Positions 53,320-63,084 of a stretch of 64,000 nt of DNA are shown one piece after another. A program made the translations under genes and the position numbers. Position 1 is the first letter of the stretch. Each line of letters opens with the position of its first letter. A model generated the notes under the pieces. The model did not search any database, was not told the DNA's origin, and saw nothing but the letters and a program-made list of their open reading frames with translations. The DNA lies in NCBI GenBank assembly GCA_041389495.1, contig JAWKRT010000001.1:1674001-1738000 (forward strand), given 5' to 3'. Source of the stretch: Myxococcota bacterium (lineage in GTDB: Bacteria; Myxococcota_A; UBA9160; UBA4427).

Positions 53320-55295
53320 GCCTCGCGCGCTCCCGGCGTCCGCTCGGCGCCGAGCGCGGCGCCGCAGTGCGAGCAGAAGGCCCAGCTCGCGTCGATGCGA
53401 CCGCCGCAGCGCGGGCAGAAGGCGCCGAGCGGGACGGGGCGGCCCGTCCCGTCCGCCGCGTGCGGCGCGGGCGCGGTGCGCACGCCGTCGCGCGCGGTCG
53501 GTGTGCGCGCCGCGCTCGTCGGGGCGCTCGCGTCGTTCGCCGCCTCCGCTGCGTCGGTCGCATCCGCCGCATCGCGGCGCTCGAGCTCGATCGAGGCCGC
53601 CGCGCGTGCGAGCAGCTGCGCGCGCAGCGCGCGGTGGTCGTCCTCGTCGAGCTTGCCCGTCTCGAAGTCGTGGTCGAGGTCGCGGATGTCCTGGTAGATC
53701 GCCTCGCGCTGCGCGGCGGAGGTGGCGAGCGACTCGTCCGCCTCGTTCGCGCGCTCCGCGCGCAGCGGCGCCATCAGGTACCAGACCGCCGCGGCGACGA
53801 GGCCGAGCACGCCGACTGCCGCACCGCGGCTCCCGAGCCCGCCGCGGCGGATCGGCGCGAGCCCGAGCGCGAGCGTCTCGGCGGGCTCCACGTGGAAGGC
53901 CTCGCGGTGGAGGTAGGTGCGCGTGCCCTGGCGGAACGGGCGCCGGCGGTGGAGGCGGTCGCTCTCGATGTCGACGCCCGTGTCGGCGACGAGCACGTTG
54001 AGCGTCGCGACCTCGAGCGGGAAGGCGATGTCGAGGCGTGCGCCCTCGGGCGTCGCGGGCACGCGGAAGCGCGCGCGCAGCGTCGACTCGCCGGGCGGGA
54101 GCGGGCCGCGCACGACGATCGCGCTCCCGTCGACGCTCGCGCCGAGCGCGCGCGCATCGGGCGGGATCTCGACGTCGGCGGCCTCGGCGGGAAGCGCGAA
54201 GCGCGCGAGCGGCGCATCGCCGACGCTCGCGAGCCGGTGCGCGCCCGCGACCTCGAGGGCGAGGCTCGCGTTCGCGACGAGCTGCGTGTCGTCGAGCTCG
54301 AGCCACAGGTCGGCGCGCGGCAGCGAGAGCCGCGTCGCGTCGGCGTCGGTCGCGGGCAGCGACACGTCGAGCGCGATGCGCGCGCCCTTCGCGACGTCGC
54401 TCGCCTCGAGCACGCGGTAGCGGCGCCCGTCGACGTCGGCGTCCTCGCCGCGAGCGAGCGGCGGCGCGCCCGCGACGTCCGGGCCGCCGACGGCGGTGAG
54501 CACGCGCAGGTGCCGCGCTCCCATCGGGAACGCGAGCGCGACGCGCGTGCGCTCGCCGTCGATCGGCAGCAGGTACTGGAAGCGCACGTCCTGGCCGCGC
54601 GGGTAGACGGGGCCGTAGAAGCGCACGCGCTCGCCGCTGCGCACGAGCGCGTCCTCGAAGCCGGCCGTCATCGGCAGGAAGTCGCTCGCGCCGGCGGGCA
54701 GCGCCGTCTCGAACGGCGCCGGCGTGCGGCCGTCGCGCGCGTCCTCGGGCACGAGCACGACGCGGCCGCCCGCGCTCTCGAGCCGGTGGAGCTCCTGCAC
54801 GGCGAGCTTGCCGCCCGTCCACTGGAGCTCGACGATCGCCTCGTCGACCGCGATGCCGCTCGCGTCCGCCGTCGGCTCCGTCACCTCGACGTTCGCCTCG
54901 AGTGCGCGCACGCCTTCCGTGAAGCGCACGCTCGGCCCGAAGAACGGGATGCCGCCGTACTTCGCGCCAACGAGATAGGCCATCGTGGGCTCGCTCGAGA
55001 CGTTCTCGAAGCGGAAGCGTCCCGACGCATCGGTGACGGTGTCGGCGACGCCGGGCTCGCCCGTCTGCGAGAGCCCGTAGAGGACGACGGGGACGCCCGG
55101 GAGGCCCGGCGCGCCGTCGGCGGCGCCCGCGCGCAGGACGGCGCCCGTCACGACGCCGTCGCCCTGCGGCAGCGGCGGCGGCGCGGGCACCGCGGCGCCG
55201 TCCGTCGACGCGCCGCGCGCATCCGCCGCGACGAGCGCGGCGAGGGTCAGGAGGAGCAGCGCGACCGGCGCGCCGCTCGAGCGCGGGGCTCGCAC
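53316..55295 (-). CDS. Zinc-ribbon, CcmI-like exported protein of the ccm operon
   Basis: I cannot name this 659-residue protein with certainty. It has a signal-like N-terminus (VALLLLTLAALVAADARG). Several beta-rich extracytoplasmic regions follow, including a carboxypeptidase-regulatory-like stretch (VVTGAVLRAG, FRFENVSS), then one membrane segment near residue 500 (AAVGVLGLVAAAVWYLMAPL). After it, REAIYQDIRDLDHDFETGKLDEDDHRALR resembles the CcmI/CycH N-terminal helix. The C-terminus is a zinc ribbon, CPRCGG and CSHCGA. It sits between ccmF and ccmA, with stop-start overlaps to both, so it is very likely part of the pathway. Confidence 0.75.
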
Positions 55296-57266
55296 CTAGG
55301 CCTCCTGCGCGGCCGCGCGCGCGCGGGCGGGCGGCGGCCACAGCACGAGCACGCTGCCCGCGATGAACACGCCGAGCCCGACCCACAGCCAGTTCACGAG
55401 CGGGTTGCGATAGAGCTTGAGCGTCGCCGAGCCGTCGGGCTCGATCGCGGTGAGCACGAGGTAGACGTCCTCGCGCAGCGTCGAGTAGATGGCGGGGATC
55501 GAGCTCGGCTGCTGCTCGAGCCAGTACGTGCGCTTCTCCGGGACGAGCGTCGCGAGCGGATCGTCGCCGCGGAAGAGCGCGACGCGCGCGCGCGCGCCGC
55601 CGTAGTGCTGCTGCTCGATCGGCACCGCCGTCAGGAACTCGCCGCGCACGTCGCCGAGCGCGATCGAGTCGCCGGGGCGCACGTTCGCGAGCACCTCGCG
55701 GTCGAAGGCCGCGCCCGCGATGCCGCCCATCGCGAGCACCATGCCGAGGTGCACGACGTAGCCGCCGTAGCGCCGCTGGTTGCGGCGCAGGAGCGTCGCG
55801 AGCGCGGTCGGCACCGACTCGCCGCGGCGCGTGCGCGCCGCGACCGCGCGCGTGTACTCCTGCGCGATCGTCGCGATCACGAAGGCGCACGTCGCCCAGT
55901 AGGCGATCGCCATCGGCTCGCGGCCGATCGACACGGCGAGCGCGATGCCGACGGCGAGCCCCACGGAGCCCGGCACGAGGAACTGGCGCCGCAGGCTCGT
56001 CGAGGTCGCGCGGCGCCACGCGATCAGCGGCCCGAAGCCCGTCAGGAACAGGAGCGCGAGCCCGATCGGCGCGCCGAACAGGTTGTACGCGTGCGGCCCC
56101 CACGTCGTGCGCTTGTCGAAGAGCGCCTCGCTGAAGACGGGGTGCAGCGTGAACCAGAAGACCATCACGAGCAGCGCGAGGAAGAGCCAGTTGTTGACGA
56201 CGAAGCTCGCCTCGCGCGAGACCATCGACTCGAGCTGGCTCGGCGACCGCAGCTGCGGGACGCGGCGCGCGAGCGCCGCGAAGTAGGCGAGCGTCACGGT
56301 CGCGACGTAGCCGAGGAAGATGTACCCGAACCAGCCCGCGTTCGTGAACGAGTGCACCGACTGCACGACGCCGCTGCGGGTGAGGAAGGTGCCGAACAGG
56401 CAGAGCGCGTAGGCCAGCCCGATCAGCACCAGGTTCCACACCTTCAGCATGTCGCGCTTCTCCTGGATCATCACCGAGTGCAGGTAGGCCGTCGCGACGA
56501 GCCAGGGCATGAGCGCCGCGTTCTCGACCGGGTCCCACGCCCAGTAGCCGCCCCAGCCGAGCACCTCGTAGGCCCAGCGACCGCCCAGCATGAGCCCGCA
56601 GCCGAGCACGGCCCACGCGAAGAGCGACCAGCGGCGCGTGATGCGGAACCACGTCGTGTCGAGCCGACCCGTGATCAGTGCCGCGAACGCGTAGGCGAAC
56701 GGCACGGAGAAGCCGACGAAGCCCGCGTAGAGCATGAGCGGGTGGATCATCATCGCCGGGTGCTGCAGCAGCGGGTTCAGGCCGTTGCCGTCGGAGACGA
56801 CCTGCGCGGCCGGCACGCGCTCGAACGGCTCGGTCACGAAGTTCACGAGCACGAGGAAGAAGATCGAGCTCGCGAGCATCGTGGCCGCCGCCCACGGCGC
56901 GAGCGCGCGGTGGTGGTGGCGGTTGGCGCGGAGCGCGAGCGCGCCGTAGAAGCACGCCATCCAGCACCACAGCAGCAGCGAGCCGGCCTGGCCGCCCCAC
57001 AGCGCGGCGAGGCGGAAGTGCAGCGGCATCGTGCTGGCCGAGTGCGCGGCGACGTAGGCGAGCCGGTAGTCGTTGGTCGCGAGCGCGTGGAACAGCGCCG
57101 CCATCGCGACGCTCGCGAACGCGAACACGACGGCGACGCAGCGCTCGGCGACGAGCGTCCACGCCTCGCCGCGCTCGCGCCGCAGGCCCGCGGCGATCGC
57201 CGTCGCGAACCCGACCACTGCGAAGAGCAGCGCGAATCGCAAGCTGTGGAGCCCGAGGTCGGCCAC
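55296..57266 (-). CDS. ccmF: CcmF, cytochrome c heme lyase subunit
   Basis: Polytopic membrane protein of 656 residues with some 14 hydrophobic helices. The WWD domain is clear: WGGYWAWDPVENAALMPW, with conserved histidines nearby (LLQHPAMMIHPLMLYAG and YLHSVMI) for heme. CcmF transfers heme from CcmE to apocytochromes. I prefer the GTG at 57266, preceded by GGAGGGG, over an ATG at 57281 that has no clear ribosome binding site. The stop overlaps the next gene's start region. Confidence 0.93.
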   Translation of the reverse strand: MADLGLHSLRFALLFAVVGFATAIAAGLRRERGEAWTLVAERCVAVVFAFASVAMAALFHALATNDYRLAYVAAHSASTMPLHFRLAALWGGQAGSLLLWCWMACFYGALALRANRHHHRALAPWAAATMLASSIFFLVLVNFVTEPFERVPAAQVVSDGNGLNPLLQHPAMMIHPLMLYAGFVGFSVPFAYAFAALITGRLDTTWFRITRRWSLFAWAVLGCGLMLGGRWAYEVLGWGGYWAWDPVENAALMPWLVATAYLHSVMIQEKRDMLKVWNLVLIGLAYALCLFGTFLTRSGVVQSVHSFTNAGWFGYIFLGYVATVTLAYFAALARRVPQLRSPSQLESMVSREASFVVNNWLFLALLVMVFWFTLHPVFSEALFDKRTTWGPHAYNLFGAPIGLALLFLTGFGPLIAWRRATSTSLRRQFLVPGSVGLAVGIALAVSIGREPMAIAYWATCAFVIATIAQEYTRAVAARTRRGESVPTALATLLRRNQRRYGGYVVHLGMVLAMGGIAGAAFDREVLANVRPGDSIALGDVRGEFLTAVPIEQQHYGGARARVALFRGDDPLATLVPEKRTYWLEQQPSSIPAIYSTLREDVYLVLTAIEPDGSATLKLYRNPLVNWLWVGLGVFIAGSVLVLWPPPARARAAAQEA

Positions 57267-57370
57267 GCAGTGCCCCTCCATTCCGGTTGCCGTCCGGCGG
57301 CCCTCGCGGATCGCCGTTCCGTCGTCGCGGTGCGCGCGCCGTGCGGGCGCCGCGCCGCCGCGGGCGCCCT

Positions 57371-57865
57371 CTAGAGCGGCGTCGCCTCGTCCGCCGCGCC
57401 CTCGGCCTTCGCCTGGAACTTCGAGGGGCACTTCGCGAGGACGTTGTCCGCGAAGAACACGGGCGTGCCGCCGCCCGCCTCGACGCGGCCTTCCACCACG
57501 ACCTCGGCGCCGTCCTTGAAGAGGTCCGGCGTCTCGAGGCTCGCGAAGTCGACGGCGAGCCGCTCGGTCGCGTCGCCCACCGCGTGCGGCGGGTCGTTCT
57601 GGATCGCGAAGCGCACGCGCCGCGCGTCGAGCTCGCGCTCGATCGAGCCGTTCGCGACGTAGCCCTTGATGCGCAGCCGCTCGCCCGCGCGCGTGGCGGG
57701 CCCGGCCGCGAGGAACTCCTCGAGCGTGTCGAAGTAGCGGTAGCTCGCCTCGCCGCCGAGGTTCGTCGCGCCGTACCAGCCGAGCAGCGCGGCGCAGACG
57801 AGCGCGCCGATCGCGATCTGCACGCCCTTCGGCACCCGCTTCACGGTCGCGTCGTCGGTCTGCAT
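57371..57865 (-). CDS. ccmE: CcmE, heme chaperone (cysteine type)
   Basis: Periplasmic heme chaperone of 164 residues with one N-terminal anchor (VQIAIGALVCAALLGWYGATN) and an OB-fold (RIKGYVANGSIER, VVVEGRV). The heme-binding site is NVLAKCPSKF: Cys146 stands where E. coli CcmE has its heme-binding His. A Cys-type CcmE with CxxxY is known from Desulfovibrio and archaea; here the Tyr is Phe150. ATG 57865 follows GAGGTG. It is the first gene of the ccm run, 104 bases before ccmF. Confidence 0.92.
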   Translation of the reverse strand: MQTDDATVKRVPKGVQIAIGALVCAALLGWYGATNLGGEASYRYFDTLEEFLAAGPATRAGERLRIKGYVANGSIERELDARRVRFAIQNDPPHAVGDATERLAVDFASLETPDLFKDGAEVVVEGRVEAGGGTPVFFADNVLAKCPSKFQAKAEGAADEATPL

Positions 57866-58109
57866 CGATGCACCTCGCACGGGGCGCGCGCGTGCGCGAG
57901 CGGTCGCGGGGGTCGGGCGCGTGCGCGTTGGAGGACGGGCGCGGGGGGCGGTGAGAGCGCGCCGCACGTTATCACCGGCCCCCGCGAGCGTCAAAGCGCG
58001 CACGCGTCGAAAGCGCACGCATTCCGGGCATTTGCATTCGATGAACGCGTGCCTCGACAGGCGTTCGCGCGGTTTGACACCGCTCGCGCGCACGGCTACT
58101 CCGCGGCGC

Positions 58110-59345
58110 ATGCCGGCCGCGCGCGCACACCGCCTCCGCCAGGTCGAGCCCTTCCTCGCGATGGAGGTGCTCGAGCGCGCGCTCGAGCTCGAGCGCGCCG
58201 GCGCGGCGGTCGTCCATCTCGAGGTCGGCGAGCCCGACTTCCCGCCGCCCGCCTGCGCCACCGAAGCCTGCATCGAAGCGTTGCACCGCGGCGTCACCCA
58301 CTACACCGACTCGCGCGGCACCGCGCGCCTGCGCGAGGCCATCGCGCGCGATCTCGCCGCGCGCTTCCCGGTGCGGGGCGGGTCGGTCGACCCGGCGCGC
58401 ATCGTCGTGACGATGGGCACCTCGCCCGCGATGCTGCTCGTCTTCGAGGCGCTGCTCGACCCGGGCGACGAGGTCGTGCTCGGGACGCCGCACTATCCCT
58501 GCTACCCGAACTTCGTGCGCGTCTGCGGCGGCGTGCCCGTGCTCGTCGAGACCGACCCGGCCGACGGCTACCGGCTCGACCCCGAGCGCGTCGCGCGCGC
58601 GATCTCGCCGCGCACGAAGGCGATCGTCGTGAACTCGCCCGCGAACCCGACGGGGGCCGTGCAGTCGCGCGCGACGCTCGAGGCGCTCGCCGCGCTCGGC
58701 CCGACGCTCGTGTCCGACGAGATCTACGACGGCCTCGTCTACGACGGCGCGCGCACCGCGAGCGCGCTCGAGGTGACGGACGACGCCTTCGTGCTCGACG
58801 GCTTCTCGAAGCGCTACGCGATGACGGGCTTCCGGCTCGGGTGGGTGGTCGCGCCGTCCGCCTTCGCGCGCGACCTGCAGGTGCTGCAGCAGAGCCTGTT
58901 CATCTCGGCGTCCTCGTTCGCGCAGGAGGCGGCGGTGGCCGCGCTCGAGGGCGGCGCGGCCGACGTCGCGCACATGCGCGACGGGTACGCGCGGCGCCGC
59001 GACCGGCTCGTCGCGGGGCTCCGCGCGCTCGGCTTCGGCGTGCCGCGCGCGCCGCAGGGCGCCTTCTACGTGCTCGCCGATGCGCGGCCCGTCGCCGGGC
59101 CGCGCGCCGACTCGCGCGCGCTCGCGTTCGCGCTGCTCGAGCAGGCGGGCGTCGGCGTCGCGCCGGGCGTCGACTTCGGCGCGGCCGCCGAGGGCTGGCT
59201 GCGCTTCTGCTATGCGGTGGCCGACGACGCGATCGACGAGGCGCTCGCGCGCATCGCCGACGCGCTGCCGCGGCTCGCCGACGCCGCGCGCGCGAGCGCG
59301 CCGCCCGTCACGCCGCCCGTCGCGCCCGCGGAGCGCGCGCGGTGA
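58110..59345 (+). CDS. PLP-dependent class I/II aminotransferase
   Basis: Fold-type I aminotransferase of 411 residues. The PLP-binding Lys sits in DGFSKRYAMTGFRLGW. VNSPANPTGA, SDEIYDGLVYDG and YTDSRGTARLREAIA are the usual aspartate aminotransferase-like motifs, and the final RFCYAVADDAIDEAL fits the C-terminal Arg region. The amino acid substrate cannot be told. The start ATG 58110 comes after a gap with an AT-richer patch. It overlaps engB by four bases (GTGA). Confidence 0.88.
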   Translation: MPAARAHRLRQVEPFLAMEVLERALELERAGAAVVHLEVGEPDFPPPACATEACIEALHRGVTHYTDSRGTARLREAIARDLAARFPVRGGSVDPARIVVTMGTSPAMLLVFEALLDPGDEVVLGTPHYPCYPNFVRVCGGVPVLVETDPADGYRLDPERVARAISPRTKAIVVNSPANPTGAVQSRATLEALAALGPTLVSDEIYDGLVYDGARTASALEVTDDAFVLDGFSKRYAMTGFRLGWVVAPSAFARDLQVLQQSLFISASSFAQEAAVAALEGGAADVAHMRDGYARRRDRLVAGLRALGFGVPRAPQGAFYVLADARPVAGPRADSRALAFALLEQAGVGVAPGVDFGAAAEGWLRFCYAVADDAIDEALARIADALPRLADAARASAPPVTPPVAPAERAR

Positions 59346-59977
59346 GCCTCCCGCTCCGCCGCGCCGAGCACGTCGCGACGGCCGCGAACGTCGCCGGGCT
59401 TCCCGCGCCCGACCCGCGCGCGCGGCCCGAGGTCGCCTTCCTCGGGCGCAGCAACGCGGGCAAGTCGAGCCTCCTGAACGCGCTCGTGCGCCGCAAGCAG
59501 CTCGCGCGCACGAGCGGCACGCCCGGCAAGACGCGCCTCCTCCACCTCTACGAGGTCGAGATCGCCGGCCAGTGCGTGCGGCTCGTCGATCTCCCCGGCT
59601 ACGGCTACGCGAAGGTCGCGAAGCGCGAGCGCGACGCGTGGAAGACGATGATCGAGGGCTACCTCGCGCAGCGCGAGGGGCTGTGTGCGGCCGTGCTTCT
59701 CCAGGACGTGCGGCGCGACGTCGGCGACGACGAGCGCCTGCTGCTCGACTGGCTCGACGAGCAGCGCGTGCCCGCGCTCGTCGCGATCACGAAGACCGAC
59801 AAGCTCAAGCCGATGCGCCGCGCGCAGCGGCTGCGCGAGCTGCGCGCGGAGCTGCCGCTCGCGCCCGCGCGCATCGTCGCGACGTCGGCGGAGTCGGGCG
59901 ACGGCATCGACGCGCTGTGGCGGGCGATCCTGGAACGCGTGCGCGACGCGGCCGAGGCGGCCGCCGGCGGCGACTAA
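59342..59977 (+). CDS. engB: EngB/YsxC, ribosome biogenesis GTP-binding protein
   Basis: GTPase of 211 residues required for large ribosomal subunit assembly. G1 is FLGRSNAGKSSLLNAL, the switch region is TSGTPGKTR, G3 is DLPGYGYAK and G4 is ITKTDKLK. It starts at GTG 59342. Its TAA and the TAG of the convergent cofE share the tetramer CTAA (59974-59977). Confidence 0.95.
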   Translation: MSLPLRRAEHVATAANVAGLPAPDPRARPEVAFLGRSNAGKSSLLNALVRRKQLARTSGTPGKTRLLHLYEVEIAGQCVRLVDLPGYGYAKVAKRERDAWKTMIEGYLAQREGLCAAVLLQDVRRDVGDDERLLLDWLDEQRVPALVAITKTDKLKPMRRAQRLRELRAELPLAPARIVATSAESGDGIDALWRAILERVRDAAEAAAGGD

Positions 59978-60747
59978 CGAAAGAGGTCGGTCGCCGGGTC
60001 GCGGAGCAGGTCGCGCAGGCGGCCGTCGCCCTCCGGCGCGAAGCCCGCGACCCACACCGCCGCGACGCCCGAGGCCTTCTCCATCAGGAGCCCCGCCGCG
60101 GCCGCGAGCTGGTCGGGCGTCGCCATCGCGGTCACCTGCAGCTCGCGTCCCGCGCGGTCGAGCGTGCCGCGCGCGTCGTCGATCGCGGCCATGCCCGCGC
60201 AGCCGATCGCGACGTCGACGAGCCCCTCGCGCCACGGCCGCCCGAAGGTGTCGCTCACGACGACCGCGATGCCGCGCGCGCCGCGCGCGACGAGCGCATC
60301 GCGGAGGTGCGCGGCCGACGCGTCCGGGTCGACGGGGAGCAGCACGGCGACGTCCTCGCCCGGCGCGTTCGAGAGGTCGACGCCGGCGTTCGCGCACACG
60401 AAGCCGTGGTGCGTCTCGCAGATCAGCACGCCGTGGGCGCGCCGCACGACGCGCTTCGTCTCGCGCAGCACGATCTCCATGTGGCGCGGATCCTTGGCGT
60501 GCTCGGCGGCGATCCGCGCGGCCTCGGCCGACGGCGTCACGTCGGCGAGCCGCACGAGCCGCCCCTCGGCCTTCGACACGACCTTCTGGCACACGACGAG
60601 GACGCCGCGCTCGAGCGCGAGGCGCGCGCGCGCGGCCGCGTCGGCGAGCAGCGCCGCGAGATCGTCGCCGGGGGCGACCTCCGGCACGCCCTCGAGCGCG
60701 ACGAGCTCGAGGCGGGTGCGGGGCGCGCGCTCGCGCGCGGGGCTCAT
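59974..60747 (-). CDS. cofE: CofE, coenzyme F420-0:L-glutamate ligase
   Basis: Ligase of 257 residues that adds gamma-glutamates to F420-0. VVCQKVVSKAEGRLV, ETHHGFVCANAGVDLSN and VVVSDTFGRPWREGLVDVAIG are family motifs. There is no C-terminal nitroreductase-like FbiB domain, so it is the short form. The ATG overlaps the cofC stop (ATGA). It works after CofC and CofD, encoded directly upstream. Confidence 0.95.
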   Translation of the reverse strand: MSPARERAPRTRLELVALEGVPEVAPGDDLAALLADAAARARLALERGVLVVCQKVVSKAEGRLVRLADVTPSAEAARIAAEHAKDPRHMEIVLRETKRVVRRAHGVLICETHHGFVCANAGVDLSNAPGEDVAVLLPVDPDASAAHLRDALVARGARGIAVVVSDTFGRPWREGLVDVAIGCAGMAAIDDARGTLDRAGRELQVTAMATPDQLAAAAGLLMEKASGVAAVWVAGFAPEGDGRLRDLLRDPATDLFR

Positions 60748-61427
60748 GCGGGTGCGCTCCCGGTCCGCGCCCGCGCGAGCAGCGCGCGCGTGCGCGCTCC
60801 GCCGTCGTCGCCGTCCGCGCCGCGCGCGACGAACGCGTCGACGTCGCCCGGCACGTCGAGGTCGATGGCGAGCGAGGGCACGCGCGGCTCGAGGCAGGGA
60901 ACGCGCGCAGCCGCCGCGGCGGCGCGGTGCGCATCGGCGCTCGCCGCGCCGAACCGGGACGGGATCGCGTCGGGCGGCCGGCGCAGCAGCGCAGCGGTGC
61001 CGCCGTCGTGCGACGCGGCGAGCGCGACGGCCGGGCCGTCGACGCCGTCGAGGCTCGCGCACAGCGCGTCGACGTCGCGCGCCGTCGCGCCCGCGACGTC
61101 GCCGAGCACGACGAGCAGGGCGTCGCCCGGCCGCGCGCCGAGTCCGGCGTCGCGCGCGAGCGCGAGGGCGGCCGCGTCGAGCGAGGCGTTGAGCCCGGGC
61201 GCGCGCGCGACGATCGCGCGCGCGCCGGCGCGCTCGGCGGCGGCGGCGACGTCGTCGTCGGGTGTCACGACGGCGCGCACGTCGACCCGCTCCGCTCCGC
61301 CGAGCGCGTCGAGCACGTCGCCGAGCATCGCGAGCGCGAGCTCGCCGCGCGCGTCGGGCGAGAGCGCCGCCACGAGGCGCGACTTCGACTCCGCGAGCGA
61401 CTTCACGGGGACCACCGCCGCGATCAT
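60744..61427 (-). CDS. cofC: CofC/FbiD, 2-phospholactate (or phosphoenolpyruvate) guanylyltransferase
   Basis: Nucleotidyltransferase of 227 residues that activates the phosphorylated three-carbon acid with GTP. The N-terminus AAVVPVKSLAESKSRL and later VVLGDVAGATARDVD and SLAIDLDVPGDV match the family. Whether it uses 2-phospholactate (archaeal type) or phosphoenolpyruvate (mycobacterial FbiD type) cannot be decided by eye. The start overlaps the cofD stop. Confidence 0.9.
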   Translation of the reverse strand: MIAAVVPVKSLAESKSRLVAALSPDARGELALAMLGDVLDALGGAERVDVRAVVTPDDDVAAAAERAGARAIVARAPGLNASLDAAALALARDAGLGARPGDALLVVLGDVAGATARDVDALCASLDGVDGPAVALAASHDGGTAALLRRPPDAIPSRFGAASADAHRAAAAAARVPCLEPRVPSLAIDLDVPGDVDAFVARGADGDDGGARTRALLARARTGSAPA

Positions 61428-62413
61428 CGCCGTCCGCGCGCGCCGGCCCGCGCGCGGACGCGCTCGGCGAGCGCGAGCGCGCACCTCGCCAGCCGCGCCG
61501 CGGCGTCGGCGTCGACCATGATCGTGTCCGTCGCGTCGACCGCGACGTCGAGCGCCTCGACGTCGCCGCGCAGCGCGGCGTCGCGCTCGTCGATCACGAT
61601 CGCGTCGATCCAGTCGCGGTAGAGGCGCGCGACGCCGCGCGCCGACACCTCGGCGCCGATGCCGCGCAGCAGCGGATCGGCCGGGCCCTTGATGGGCTTG
61701 CCGCCGACGATCGGCGAGACGGCGACGATCGGCGCGCGCGTCGCGGCGAGCGCGTCGCGCACGCCGCGCACGGCGAGGATCGGCCCGATCGAGACGACCG
61801 GGTTGCTCGGGCACACGAGCACGACGTCCGCGCTCGCGATCGCGTCGAGCACGCCGGGCGCGGGTGCCGCCGCGGCCGCGGCCGACAGGTCGACGCCCTC
61901 GACGTCGGCGGGCGCGCCGTCGCGCACGAGGTACTCCTCGAAGTGGACGCGCCGCCCCGCGCCGAGCTCGACGATCGTCGGACACGGCGCCTCGGACATG
62001 GGGAGGATGCGCGTCGCGACGCCGAGCCGTCGGCGCAGCTCGTCCGCGACGGCCGCGAGCCCCGCGCCCTCGCGCAGGCGCAGCGTGCGGTGCAGGCAGT
62101 GCGCGAAGTCGCGATCGCCGAGGCGGAACCACGCCTCGCGCCCGAGCTCGCCGAGGCGGTCGACCACCGCGAACGTGTCGCCCGCGATGCCGAAGCCGCG
62201 CTCGCGATCGACGATGCCGGCGAGCGCGTAGGTCACGATGTCGAGGTCGGGCGCGACGTGGACGCCGTAGAACTCGCGGTCGTCGCCGGTGTTCACGATC
62301 GCGGTCACCGCCTCGGGCGCGACGACGCGCACGAGCCCGCACAGGAAGCGCGACGCGCCGACGCCGCCGGCGAGTGCGACGACGTGCGCGCTCCGGCCCT
62401 CGCGTGCGCTCAC
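61424..62413 (-). CDS. cofD: CofD/FbiA, phosphoenolpyruvyl/lactyl transferase of F420 synthesis
   Basis: Enzyme of 329 residues that joins the activated acid to the Fo deazaflavin. The Gly-rich N-terminus VALAGGVGASRFLCGL, NTGDDREFYGVHVAPDLDIV, FRLGDRDFAHCLHRT and VVSPIVGGKPIKGPADPL are diagnostic. It starts at GTG 62413, overlapping the stop of the small lipoprotein. The Fo synthase (CofG/CofH or FbiC) is not in the window. Confidence 0.95.
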   Translation of the reverse strand: MSAREGRSAHVVALAGGVGASRFLCGLVRVVAPEAVTAIVNTGDDREFYGVHVAPDLDIVTYALAGIVDRERGFGIAGDTFAVVDRLGELGREAWFRLGDRDFAHCLHRTLRLREGAGLAAVADELRRRLGVATRILPMSEAPCPTIVELGAGRRVHFEEYLVRDGAPADVEGVDLSAAAAAAPAPGVLDAIASADVVLVCPSNPVVSIGPILAVRGVRDALAATRAPIVAVSPIVGGKPIKGPADPLLRGIGAEVSARGVARLYRDWIDAIVIDERDAALRGDVEALDVAVDATDTIMVDADAAARLARCALALAERVRARAGARGRR

Positions 62414-62757
62414 GGCTGCGCGCCGGCGCGCGCGGCGGCTTCGCGCTGCGCGAGCGCGGCCTGGAGCGCGGGCATGCGGAGCGCGAGCGCGCGCAGCTCG
62501 TCGTCGCTCGGCGCGCGGACGGGCGTCGCCGGAGCGCCGTCGTCGCTCTCGGCCGCGCGCCCTGCGGCGGGCGGTGCGGCGAGCCAGTCGAGCACGCGTT
62601 CGCGGTCGCGCTCGAGCGCGTCCGCGAGCGCGTCCGCGTCGTCCGGGAGGGCCGTGTCGACCGCGGGCGGCGCGCTCGCGCACGCGGCGCCGAGCGCGAC
62701 CGCGAGGGCGAGCGCGCGGGCGGCGCGGGCGCGCGCCGCGCGCGTCGTCGTCCGCAC
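62410..62757 (-). CDS. Small putative lipoprotein upstream of cofD
   Basis: Short exported protein, about 115 residues with the GTG start at 62757. A basic n-region leads into ALALAVALGAAC, a lipobox with Cys26, so it is probably a lipoprotein. The rest is acidic and helical (DALADALERDRERVLDWLA) with no domain I know. An ATG at 62823 would extend the n-region by 22 residues, which is less like a signal. It overlaps cofD by four bases but is unlikely to be an F420 enzyme. Confidence 0.55.
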   Translation of the reverse strand: MRTTTRAARARAARALALAVALGAACASAPPAVDTALPDDADALADALERDRERVLDWLAAPPAAGRAAESDDGAPATPVRAPSDDELRALALRMPALQAALAQREAAARAGAQP

Positions 62758-63084
62758 GGCAACGGCCGGGACGCGCACCGCGCGCGCGCGAACGGAGACG
62801 AGCAGCGGGCGCGGGGAGGGCATGGCGCGCGCGATTCTTCGCGAGTGGCGGAGGGGCGTCAAGCTGGCGGGCGCGCGCGGCGGCGCGCGTGAACGCGCCG
62901 CCGCGCGACGGCGTCGCGGACGCGTGTCCGCGCGTTCACGCGCGCTCCCGCGCCTTCGGCGCGCGCCCGGCCGCCGCGCGAGGAGCGCCGCGCAGCCGCC
63001 CGTTCCGACGGGTGTTCCTGCGCGCGCCGCCCGCGTCGCAGCGCGCGGCGGGCGCGGGCACGCGGCTTGCGATGCGGCGCGCAC

